DNA of 6,877 nt from DASQDN01 sp035630195 (GTDB taxonomy: Bacteria; Acidobacteriota; Terriglobia; Bryobacterales; Bryobacteraceae). Every line of letters starts with the position of its first letter. Within the stretch, counting starts at the first letter, position 1. Position numbers and translations under genes: made by a program. Of the stretch, positions 1-6,648 are shown piece after piece. The stretch spans positions 1 to 6,877 of the forward strand of contig DASQLD010000052.1 of the NCBI GenBank assembly GCA_035630195.1, written 5' to 3'. The notes below the pieces were generated by a model that saw only the letters and a list, made by a program, of their open reading frames with translations, searched no databases and was not told the origin of the DNA.

Positions 1-603
1 AAAGCGAATCATGGCGGACTGCAACTGACTGATGATGACGTTCTCGTCATTGCGCGGATCACCGATAATGGCTCGTTCCGGCTCGCGATCCTGGGGACGG
101 ATGCGTGGAAGATCATTCGCGCCAGGGTCATTATCGTTTCCGGTCAGAGGATCGCCGAGAAGCATCTTGATCCCGTCCCTACGATACAGGTAAGGCTGAT
201 CATCCGGCCCACGCCCATAGACACTGTCGAGATCGAATCGAGGCGTTCGATAGTTCACAAGGCCGTCAGGATCGTTCTGTCGTTGCAGACTGCTTACCGG
301 ATCGAACGTGAGATCGTGATCGATGAACTGCCCGAGGTAGGTATAGCCTGCGGCAATAACGTCGTTCTCCTCGTCATCCGGCTCAGTCTCCGGTGTAGGA
401 GGATTTTCGGGTTCCGCCGTCATGGCCGTCGCCAAATCCTTCAGCATTTTCTCGCTGAAGTGACCTGGTGGAAGCGATCGAAACATCCGCCCGAATCGAC
501 CTTCGAATTGCGAAGACCGGCGGCTAAGGCTGAGGCCGCGAACCTCGCCATGGATTCCAGTTGAAATCGTTACGGTTGCTGCGCCTGAGTTTTCCATCAT
601 CAT
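1..603 (-). CDS. Animal-type haem peroxidase, N-terminal part (truncated by window edge)
   Basis: This is the first 201 codons of a minus-strand gene that continues past the left edge. It matches the animal haem peroxidase (myeloperoxidase/peroxinectin) superfamily, which uses H2O2 to oxidise halides or organic substrates. Visible residues, aligned by eye to myeloperoxidase: GQFIDHD at 91-97 supplies the distal Gln92 and His96, the haem-linking Asp95 and the calcium-ligand Asp97. NYRTPRFDLDSVYGRGP at 117-133 is the family's conserved stretch. GDPRNDEN at 181-188 supplies the catalytic Arg184 and the second haem-linking Glu187. The proximal His lies outside the window. Residues 63-82 form an acidic Pro/Glu/Asp-rich insert before the domain. 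No signal peptide is visible at the N terminus. Three consecutive in-frame ATGs (603, 600, 597) make the exact start ambiguous, and no strong ribosome binding site precedes them. The frame stays open upstream to a stop near 729 but has no further ATG. Family call is firm; substrate is unknown. Confidence 0.88.
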   Translation of the reverse strand, partial: MMMENSGAATVTISTGIHGEVRGLSLSRRSSQFEGRFGRMFRSLPPGHFSEKMLKDLATAMTAEPENPPTPETEPDDEENDVIAAGYTYLGQFIDHDLTFDPVSSLQRQNDPDGLVNYRTPRFDLDSVYGRGPDDQPYLYRRDGIKMLLGDPLTGNDNDPGANDLPRIRPQDREPERAIIGDPRNDENVIISQLQSAMIRF

Positions 604-760
604 CGTATGTTGCGTATTCTGAGCCTGTAAGAGGACAACCAACCGTGATTTTGCGGGTGGGTCTGTCCCGAATCTGACGACATCATCGCCTCTTTCAATG
701 GGTCGGGAATGTTGAGTTCGCCGAGTTTAGCGGTCTTGACTCGACCAGAGGCTGTCGTAT
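604..760. promoter_or_regulatory. Divergent intergenic region between peroxidase and sigma factor genes
   Basis: This 157-base gap separates the two divergently read genes and must hold the promoters for both, unless the sigma promoter overlaps the annotated sigma start (see the promoter entry). I see no RNA gene or terminator in it. A short inverted repeat, TCCCGA (666-671) and TCGGGA (703-708), lies 31 bases apart; it could be chance or a split operator. On the minus strand a TTGAAA near 700 is not followed by a convincing -10 box, so the peroxidase promoter was not located. Confidence 0.5.
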
Positions 761-765
761 ATGAT
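736..765 (+). promoter_or_regulatory. Candidate housekeeping (sigma70-type) promoter for the sigma-kinase cluster
   Basis: TTGACT (736-741) and TATGAT (760-765) are separated by 18 bases. Each differs from the consensus hexamer at one position. Transcription would begin near 772, which lies downstream of the ATG at 761. If this promoter is real, translation of the sigma gene would have to start at the in-frame ATG at 791 (or 785). A GAGG at 778-781 sits nine bases before the ATG at 791, which fits. This is sequence inspection only, and acidobacterial promoters are poorly characterised. Confidence 0.4.
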
Positions 766-1441
766 TCCCAAACTACTGAGGTTGATGAAAATGCTGACCA
801 AGCCGCCGGTTATTGGTCTCGATTCCTCTGACGATCCCGATCGAGTTTCCTCCAATGATTTCATAGACAACGAAGCTCCATCCGACCTAAAAGCACAGGA
901 CTTAGCGACTCAGCAGCTAGTGCAATTGCTGTACCCCGAATTGAAACGCATTGCGCAGATTCATATGCGCAAAGAAAGATTTGACCACACTTGGCAGCCT
1001 ACTGCGCTCGTCAGTGAGGCATTTCTTAAATTAGCCCGGCAGCCTGGAATTGAATGGCGGGATCGATCGCACTTTCTAATGGCTGCATCAAAGGCGATGC
1101 GATTCTTATTAATTGATCACGCTCGCACACACCGCGCTGGAAAAAACGGGGGAAAGATGCTGAAAATTCAGGTTGATGATCTTGATCTCCCCCATGAAGA
1201 TCGGACAGTCGAGTATATTGCCGTCGACCGATCGCTCAGAAAAATGGCTACTGTCGATAAACGCATGGCGGATGTTGTCGAATTGAAGGTATTCGGCGGC
1301 TTGAGCTTTATTGAGATAGGTGAGGTCTTAGGTGTGCACGAGCGTACCGCGAAGAGAGACTGGCAAGTTGCGCGCGCATGGCTCTTTGGCGAACTTCGCG
1401 GGGGGGACGATCATGACGGCAGAGGAGTGGGAACGCATTAA
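761..1441 (+). CDS. ECF sigma factor, TIGR02999 / ECF43-like, kinase-linked
   Basis: This is an RNA polymerase sigma factor of the extracytoplasmic-function type, 226 residues from the ATG at 761. Region 2 spans about residues 46-122 and includes HTWQPTALVSEAFLKLA (76-92) and the HFLMAASKAMRFLLIDHAR segment (104-122), both hallmarks of the Sigma70_ECF/TIGR02999 family common in Acidobacteria and Planctomycetes. Region 4 spans about 155-210, with a helix-turn-helix at FIEIGEVLGVHERTAKRDW (183-201). The acidic DAED-like run normal in ECF region 2.2 is replaced by QPTALV, with Thr77 and Thr81 as possible phosphorylation sites. No anti-sigma gene is adjacent; instead a Ser/Thr kinase gene overlaps its last 29 bases, which is the arrangement seen for ECF43. 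The start is uncertain: 761 has AGAGG nine bases upstream, while 791 (216 residues) has GAGG at the same spacing and suits the candidate promoter better. Residues before about 42 look like a non-conserved extension. Confidence 0.9.
   Translation: MIPKLLRLMKMLTKPPVIGLDSSDDPDRVSSNDFIDNEAPSDLKAQDLATQQLVQLLYPELKRIAQIHMRKERFDHTWQPTALVSEAFLKLARQPGIEWRDRSHFLMAASKAMRFLLIDHARTHRAGKNGGKMLKIQVDDLDLPHEDRTVEYIAVDRSLRKMATVDKRMADVVELKVFGGLSFIEIGEVLGVHERTAKRDWQVARAWLFGELRGGDDHDGRGVGTH
1400..1406 (+). other. Seven-G tract in the sigma/kinase overlap region
   Basis: Seven consecutive G lie inside the last codons of the sigma gene and six bases before the kinase ATG. The tract probably acts as the kinase ribosome binding site. 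It is also a homopolymer at which polymerase or ribosome slippage could occur. The kinase frame has no stop between this tract and its ATG, so loss of one G (or a +1 frameshift) would join the sigma factor to the kinase as a single protein. Confidence 0.6.
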
Positions 1442-4184
1442 GTCCGTCTTCGACGGCGCCCTCCAAGTACCTGTCGCCGAAAGAACAGCTTGGCTGGATG
1501 CGGCTTGTGCGGGACGCCCCGATCTAAAGAAGACGGTAGAGCAACTCCTGACCAATATCGCCGATGCGGGTAGCTTCCTCGAAGACGATGCTCAACTCGC
1601 ATTCCGCAAACCCGCATTTGCTACAAATCAACTGATTGCAGATCGCTTCCGAGTCATCCGGCTTATTGCTGCCGGAGGGATGGGCGAAGTGTATGAAGTC
1701 TTCGATGAGCGGCTTGGTCTCCGTGTCGCTCTCAAGACAATCCGTCCCGATATGGTTGCCAGCCGGGAAGCTTACGAACGCTTCAAGCGTGAAGTCTGGG
1801 TGACGCGGGACGTCGCTCACGACGGCATTTGCCGAGTATTCGAGCTGGTAGAGCATCGCGATCCCGATGATCCGCAAGCCCCCGTCACACCTTGCATAAC
1901 GATGAAGTTTCTGGATGGCAGCGATCTGCAAAGCGAACTACGCTTGCGCCGGCCGCTGCCCCTCGCCGAAGCGCTCAGGATTGCCAGGCAAATCTGCGAG
2001 GCGCTCGAGGCCCTTCATGATCACGAAATTATTCATCGTGATTTGAAACCTTCAAACATCATGCTGGTGCCCGGCCGCAGGGAAGGTATTCGCGTAGTAC
2101 TCACCGACTTCGGTCTGGCCCGACCCATAGATCAACTAACGATCACAAGATCTCTTTTAGGACAGGACCAGCCCGGATCGCCATACTTCCAGGCGCCGGA
2201 AATCTTAAAGGGGGAACGAGAGTCAATCGCGTCCGATATCTATGCTCTCGGCTTAATTCTTGACGAGTTGGTGACGAAGTCCCGTGCCTTTACAGCCGAG
2301 TCGGTCCATGGTCTTTACTGGCAGAAAATCTGGGAGAAACCCATTCCTCCTTCTCAGAGGGCCGACGATCTGCCCCCGGTTTGGGAACGCGTCATATTGA
2401 AATGCCTGTCGATGAATCCGGGTGAACGGTTCCTGCGCGCTATCGATGTTGTTTCCGCGCTTGAAGCTCCAATCCCGGAAGTCGCAACTCCCGAAGCTCC
2501 CGCCCCGGAAATTCCGAAGGTAGAAACGCAGGCTCTCAGGCTCATTACTCCCGCGCCCCAAACCATAAAGGTCCCGCGCAGGCGGCGCATCACCGCGTGG
2601 GGATTTCCACAATTATTTCGCAAACGTGTGGTTCTTGCCTTGGGTCTGCTGGTCCCACTGCTCATGGCGATAACTGTTTTGCCAACGGTTCTTTCGTCCC
2701 GCCCGCCCGCCACAATCGCAGTTTTCCCGGTTGCCAACAATTCGGGCGCAGAGCAAGACTATCTGACAAAAGGAATCACGGCCGAGTTGCTCCGAAGGCT
2801 CGGTGGGATCCAGGATCTCCAGATTTTCCCGACTCATGATCCGCGAGTGTCGGCGTCCGACAAGTTCGGCAAAGCCCTTCAATATCGATTGTCGACGCAA
2901 CTGGAACTCGTGAACGGCCGGATGCGGCTCTCAGCCCAGTTGAAGGACTATAACAGCGGGAAATCTCTCTGGTCGAAATCGTTCGATGCCAGTATCTCAG
3001 ACCCCGTTCGGCTCGAGTCCGAAGTTGCCGAAGGAGTAGTCTCTGCGGTCGAAGACCAAATCGCGCAAGGAGCGGGCAGTCCAAAGACTGCGATGGGATC
3101 CATTCCGTTCATGGATTCCGCCATCCGCGCGTTTACGAGTGCGAGGTTCAGGCTGCCAGACCCAGCGACTGCAAATGGCCCCGCCTTTCACGCCTACAAC
3201 CGCGGCCGATTTCTGTGGGAGGAAAGGACCCCCCGAGCCGCTCTCCAGGCAATGATTTGCTTTGAGGAAGCGGTTCGGCTTGACCCGAATTTCGCGATGG
3301 CCTGGGCGGCGATGGCGGATGCTCAGCGACTACTGATGGAGTTTGATCACGGTCCGAGAGAACAAACATTGAGCCGGGCGAGAGAGTATGCCGAACGCGC
3401 GGTGTCGCTTGATCCGGAACTACCCGAAGCGCACGCTAGTTTGGGCACGGTTTTACAAGTAGGCTGGGAATGGGATCGCGCCGAAAAAGCGTTCAAAAAG
3501 GCTGTAGAATTAAATCCTCGATTCGCGCGCGGCCATCGATGGTATGCCGGACTGCTTCTCCAACTGGGTAAGACTGAAGAGGCGTTAGAGCGCTTCCGCC
3601 TGGCTCTGGAACTGGACCCATGGGATTACCCGGCGCACGCCGCCTATGGCTTTTGCCTGCTGTATGCTGACAAGCCTCTCGAAGCCATGCAGGTTCTTGA
3701 GCAAACGCTCGAAGAGAAGGATCTCATCAGCGCGCATATCAACCTCGGACTCGCCTATGCCGTGCTCGCTGGAACTGATCAAAAGCGCGGAACCAACAGC
3801 TATCTGGAAAAGGCCAAGCGGGAAGCCGAGATCGTTCGCGAGAAGGAGATTCGCGGTCGAGATCCCTCTGTTACCGAAAACAGAACGAAGCATGCAGATC
3901 TGATTCATGCCTTGGCGCATGCGTACGCGGGCGATAAAGTCACTGCCCGCGCCTGGCTCGATCGTCTCGAAGAGGGCCGACTGGCCGCTCAGACTTCATC
4001 GGTCACGGTGGCAAGTGTCCATGCTGTCCTCAAAGACACCAATCGCGCGCTTGATCTGTTAGAGATGGCCGCAGCCTACCACGAGAGAGAACTGACGAAC
4101 CTGAGAATCTGTCCCTTCTTCACAGGACTCCGCGGACACCCTCGGTTCGAGCTTCTGTTGAAACGCATTGGATTGAATTCGTGA
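1413..4184 (+). CDS. Transmembrane Ser/Thr protein kinase with TolB-like and TPR regions
   Basis: This is a 923-residue Hanks-type kinase. The frame is open further upstream (an ATG at 1332), but the ATG at 1413 was chosen because it follows a G-rich ribosome binding site (GGGGGGA, 1401-1407) and begins with the MTAEEW-type N-terminal helix region typical of acidobacterial kinases. In order: a helical leader (1-60); a kinase domain (about 78-350) with glycine loop AAGGMGEVYE (86-95; the first Gly of GxGxxG is Ala), Lys108 in VALK, HRDLKPSN with catalytic Asp210, DFG with Asp232, and QAPE ending at 263; a Pro/Glu/Ala linker (about 352-373); a basic patch RRRR followed by one membrane segment (about 406-427); a TolB-N/FlgO-like region (about 432-550); and several TPR units (about 590-775) with a helical C-terminal part. 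The kinase should be cytoplasmic and the TPR part extracytoplasmic. Overlap with the sigma gene implies translational coupling, and the sigma factor is its likely substrate. All catalytic residues are present. Confidence 0.93.
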   Translation: MTAEEWERIKSVFDGALQVPVAERTAWLDAACAGRPDLKKTVEQLLTNIADAGSFLEDDAQLAFRKPAFATNQLIADRFRVIRLIAAGGMGEVYEVFDERLGLRVALKTIRPDMVASREAYERFKREVWVTRDVAHDGICRVFELVEHRDPDDPQAPVTPCITMKFLDGSDLQSELRLRRPLPLAEALRIARQICEALEALHDHEIIHRDLKPSNIMLVPGRREGIRVVLTDFGLARPIDQLTITRSLLGQDQPGSPYFQAPEILKGERESIASDIYALGLILDELVTKSRAFTAESVHGLYWQKIWEKPIPPSQRADDLPPVWERVILKCLSMNPGERFLRAIDVVSALEAPIPEVATPEAPAPEIPKVETQALRLITPAPQTIKVPRRRRITAWGFPQLFRKRVVLALGLLVPLLMAITVLPTVLSSRPPATIAVFPVANNSGAEQDYLTKGITAELLRRLGGIQDLQIFPTHDPRVSASDKFGKALQYRLSTQLELVNGRMRLSAQLKDYNSGKSLWSKSFDASISDPVRLESEVAEGVVSAVEDQIAQGAGSPKTAMGSIPFMDSAIRAFTSARFRLPDPATANGPAFHAYNRGRFLWEERTPRAALQAMICFEEAVRLDPNFAMAWAAMADAQRLLMEFDHGPREQTLSRAREYAERAVSLDPELPEAHASLGTVLQVGWEWDRAEKAFKKAVELNPRFARGHRWYAGLLLQLGKTEEALERFRLALELDPWDYPAHAAYGFCLLYADKPLEAMQVLEQTLEEKDLISAHINLGLAYAVLAGTDQKRGTNSYLEKAKREAEIVREKEIRGRDPSVTENRTKHADLIHALAHAYAGDKVTARAWLDRLEEGRLAAQTSSVTVASVHAVLKDTNRALDLLEMAAAYHERELTNLRICPFFTGLRGHPRFELLLKRIGLNS

Positions 4185-4220
4185 CCCGAACGGATCGCCG
4201 ACCATCAAAATCACAAAATT

Positions 4221-4226
4221 AGGAGA
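4221..4226 (+). promoter_or_regulatory. Strong ribosome binding site of the 141-residue protein
   Basis: AGGAGA lies just before the ATG at 4230, with four bases between AGGAG and the start codon. It is the clearest Shine-Dalgarno sequence in the window and suggests that this small protein is made at a higher level than its neighbours, whose start sites are weaker. Confidence 0.7.
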
Positions 4227-4229
4227 ACT

Positions 4230-4655
4230 ATGGCCCTACAAGGATCCAACTTCACTATCACTGTCTTATATCCCAAGACAGGCCAGACGGAACCTGCAAC
4301 TTCAAATCCTCTCAGCGAATTCGGACCACACGAATTCCAACTGACCTCCCCAGATTTTTCCTCCCTGGGGCCGCCTGAAGTCATCTGTACAGAAGACGCT
4401 ACTGGTCACTATGACGTCAAACTGATCCTCCAAAATGGTGTTCCGGAGAAAGAACCCGACTTTAAACTCAGTCTCGAGTATCCTCAGAACGGGAAAGGCC
4501 CGGGATCAACGCCCACGTTCTCGGGCCCTGGCTCCCATCTGGCGATGCTTTCCGAATCTGCCGACCTCAACGGTATTGGCAACCCGGCGGTCGAAACGAC
4601 TCAGGACAAGGACGGCAACATAAATATCAAGTTCATGCTTCGAAAGCATACTTGA
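4230..4655 (+). CDS. Unrecognised 141-residue protein built of two tandem copies of one domain
   Basis: I do not recognise the family. The protein has no signal peptide, no membrane segment and a single Cys (in VICTED). It is rich in Ser/Thr (25 of 141) and Pro (14). It divides into two copies of a ~62-residue unit, residues 8-69 and 78-139, that align by eye without gaps with 15 of the first 60 positions identical. Each unit starts with an alternating hydrophobic strand ending in YP, then xxG, has a GxPxV motif in the middle, and ends with a Gly turn followed by a strand xxxKxxL. This pattern suggests a small beta-rich fold. A strong ribosome binding site supports the start. It lies 45 bases after the kinase gene and 10 bases before the GT41 gene, so it is probably co-transcribed with both. 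It could be a partner, substrate or ligand of either neighbour; nothing in the sequence decides this. Confidence 0.85.
   Translation: MALQGSNFTITVLYPKTGQTEPATSNPLSEFGPHEFQLTSPDFSSLGPPEVICTEDATGHYDVKLILQNGVPEKEPDFKLSLEYPQNGKGPGSTPTFSGPGSHLAMLSESADLNGIGNPAVETTQDKDGNINIKFMLRKHT
4251..4646 (+). repeat. Diverged tandem domain duplication inside the 141-residue protein
   Basis: Unit 1 is encoded at 4251-4436 and unit 2 at 4461-4646, with an eight-residue linker between them. Shared residues by unit position are F1, Y7, P8, G11, T17, S33, D35, G40, P42, V44, T47, D49, G52, K57 and L60. The repeat was seen at the protein level; no obvious nucleotide identity remains, so the duplication is old. Confidence 0.75.
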
Positions 4656-4665
4656 GATATCGGAT

Positions 4666-6648
4666 GTGCCGGTGAGCGACACGGGAACGGACGGAGGCAT
4701 GACCTCCGTCTTCCACGCCATCAAATCACAGGATTGGACTACAGCGAGGGCTCGCTGTGAATTCATTCTCTCTCGTGACCCTCAATCTGCCGACGCGTTG
4801 CACGCCCTCTCCATCACTTGTTCGAGTCAAGGCCACCAAGAAGCGGCTATCGCGCATCTTTTGGATGCGCTGAAAATTCGGCCGCATCCGACTTGGTATA
4901 ACAACCTCGGCGTTCTCTACAGCCTCACTCACCAGTGGAAGAATGCAGCCGATGCTTTTCGCCACGCTCTTGAGTTACAGCCTGAAGACGAAGACGCGCT
5001 TTATCATCTCGGACTCGTTTCCTGTCACGCCGGCGATCCGGCGCTATCCATCGAGATCCTTTCTCGCATGGCCTCAGCGAGACCGCGAGACGCGCAAGTC
5101 TGGAGTGACCTTGGCCACGCGCTACTCCTAGGGACAGAGGCAGCGCGCGCCTATGCCGCTTTGCAACGCGCCATCGAACTAGACCCGGAAGTTGTGCCGG
5201 CTCGCCAGTACCTTGTGCAAGTCTGCCTCACTCTTCATCGCTTTCCCGAGGCTGTGATCCATGCAAAGAGATTGGTAGAACTTCACCCGGGCGCCGATTC
5301 CTACATCTACCTGGCGATTGCCCTAAGCGAAACCGGTGATTTAGATAGCGCTCTTGCCGCCCGGGATCAGGCATACAACTTCGGCATCAAAGACCCAAAG
5401 CTCCACTCATCGCTCTTGCGCTTATCCCAGTTCGATCCTGCCGAATCCGGATCTTCTCTTCTTCGAAGCCACCGTCAGTGGGCAATCACCCACTGTACTG
5501 TCTGGCCGGTAGAGAGAACCTACCGAAACTCCCGAAGTCCGAATCGGAAGCTACGAATCGGATTTGTCACGGCGGAACTCTTAACTACTCCGGCGCGCCA
5601 TTTCTACCTGCCGCTGTTGTCTAGCCTGAATCGCGAGCTGTTCGATGTCTACGTCTATAACGTTTCGCCTCCATCTGCTGACGGCGATTGTCTGCCGGGA
5701 CTTACTCGTGAATTGCGCTCTACCAGCGACGAAGAAGCCGCTGAGCTTATTCGTGGCGATCAGATTGATATTCTCGTCGACTGTTCAGGACATCAAAGCT
5801 ATGGGCGCCCACGCATCTTCGCTCTGCGTCCTGCTCCTGTCCAAGTCGCGTATTCCGCGTATCCGGGCACCACGGGATTGACCGTGATGGATCGTCTCTT
5901 TACGGATGCCGTGTTGTCGCCTGCTGGATCCGAAGTTGAATATTCTGAACCTCTTCACCGATTCGAGGGCGGCTGCATTGTCTACTCACCGCCCGTAAAC
6001 GCTCCGGCAGTCTGTGAGCTTCCAGCCTTTTCGAATGACCACATCACGTTTGGAGTTTTCCAGGCACGAGCAAAACTGAATCAGGATTTTCTTCGGTTGA
6101 TCGCAGAGGTCTTACACGCCGTGCCGCAATCTCGTCTTCTCATTCATCACGCGGACCCAGCTTATGATGAGCGTTCGAGTTCCGCTATAGAGCGTATTGC
6201 CGGGGCGATGTCGAAACAGGGAATCGAATCCCACCGCATCGATTTCGTCGGCGGTCGCGCGTTGTCCGACCATCTGGCAGTCATCTCGCGTGCGGATATT
6301 GCGCTCGACAGTCTGCCATTCAATGGACATACAACCACCTGCGAAAGTCTCTGGATGGGCGTACCTGTTGTCACGCAATGCGGACGCAGCCACGCAGGCC
6401 GTGTCAGCGCTAGTCTGCTCACGCAAATCGACTGCCAGGAATGGATCACTCTATCGCGATCCGGCTATGTTGCGGTGGCCACAACATTGGCGAGCGATAT
6501 CAATACACTGGCGGCAATTCGTGCGCAGTTGCGAAATCGAATAACCATGTCGTCTTTAACCGATCTCAGCGGACGCGCTGCGGAGTTCGAACGCGCCTGC
6601 TGCGAACTATGGGAAGAGTGGCGCATCAGGTCCGCCGAGGAACTTTAG
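4666..6648 (+). CDS. TPR protein with GT41 (SPINDLY/O-GlcNAc transferase-like) catalytic region
   Basis: This protein of 660 residues has TPR-type helical repeats at about 13-250, then a GT41 region at about 296-645. Family members transfer a sugar from a nucleotide donor (GlcNAc, or fucose for plant SPINDLY) to Ser/Thr of proteins. Seen in the catalytic part: KLRIGFVTAELL (295-306), DQIDILVDCSGH (365-376), ALRPAPVQVAYSAYPGTTG (386-404), AKLNQ with Lys470 matching the UDP-phosphate-binding Lys of human OGT, ALDSLPFNGHTTTCESLWMG (546-565) and HAGRVSASLL (576-585). The His of the family HP motif (His498 in human OGT) appears to be Thr308 here, while His312 is kept. It has no signal peptide and is probably cytoplasmic. 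The start is uncertain: GTG at 4666 has a weak ribosome binding site, GTG 4672 is similar, and ATG 4699 begins right at the first TPR but its GGAGG is only one base upstream. Ten bases separate it from the preceding gene. Donor and target are unknown. Confidence 0.9.
   Translation: MPVSDTGTDGGMTSVFHAIKSQDWTTARARCEFILSRDPQSADALHALSITCSSQGHQEAAIAHLLDALKIRPHPTWYNNLGVLYSLTHQWKNAADAFRHALELQPEDEDALYHLGLVSCHAGDPALSIEILSRMASARPRDAQVWSDLGHALLLGTEAARAYAALQRAIELDPEVVPARQYLVQVCLTLHRFPEAVIHAKRLVELHPGADSYIYLAIALSETGDLDSALAARDQAYNFGIKDPKLHSSLLRLSQFDPAESGSSLLRSHRQWAITHCTVWPVERTYRNSRSPNRKLRIGFVTAELLTTPARHFYLPLLSSLNRELFDVYVYNVSPPSADGDCLPGLTRELRSTSDEEAAELIRGDQIDILVDCSGHQSYGRPRIFALRPAPVQVAYSAYPGTTGLTVMDRLFTDAVLSPAGSEVEYSEPLHRFEGGCIVYSPPVNAPAVCELPAFSNDHITFGVFQARAKLNQDFLRLIAEVLHAVPQSRLLIHHADPAYDERSSSAIERIAGAMSKQGIESHRIDFVGGRALSDHLAVISRADIALDSLPFNGHTTTCESLWMGVPVVTQCGRSHAGRVSASLLTQIDCQEWITLSRSGYVAVATTLASDINTLAAIRAQLRNRITMSSLTDLSGRAAEFERACCELWEEWRIRSAEEL

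Noticed and set aside
283..564. Plus-strand 93-codon open frame at the left side
   Set aside because: It lies antisense to the peroxidase, whose conserved motifs are clear on the minus strand; the translated sequence is Arg-rich and looks like a shadow.
666..708. Inverted repeat TCCCGA/TCGGGA as an operator or hairpin
   Set aside because: It has only six paired bases with a 31-base spacer and no extension on either side; this can easily arise by chance.
706..735. ECF-type autoregulatory promoter (GGAAT ... GGTC) before the sigma gene
   Set aside because: The spacing between the two elements is 21 bases, longer than the roughly 16-17 usual for ECF promoters, so the match is not convincing.
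1332..1412. Longer N terminus for the kinase from the ATG at 1332
   Set aside because: The extra 27 residues overlap the sigma region 4 coding sequence in another frame and look non-conserved; the ATG at 1413 has a G-rich ribosome binding site and begins the family-typical N terminus.
2253..2900. Several minus- and plus-strand open frames across the kinase linker and membrane region
   Set aside because: All lie within the kinase gene in other frames, have Arg-rich shadow composition, and show no ribosome binding site or domain.
4185..4229. Terminator or promoter between the kinase and the 141-residue protein
   Set aside because: The 45-base gap contains no GC-rich hairpin with a T run and no convincing -35/-10 pair; only the ribosome binding site is clear.
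6112..6449. Two overlapping minus-strand open frames of 104 and 95 codons
   Set aside because: They are antisense to the conserved GT41 catalytic motifs and have no recognisable domain; they are shadows of a high-GC coding region.
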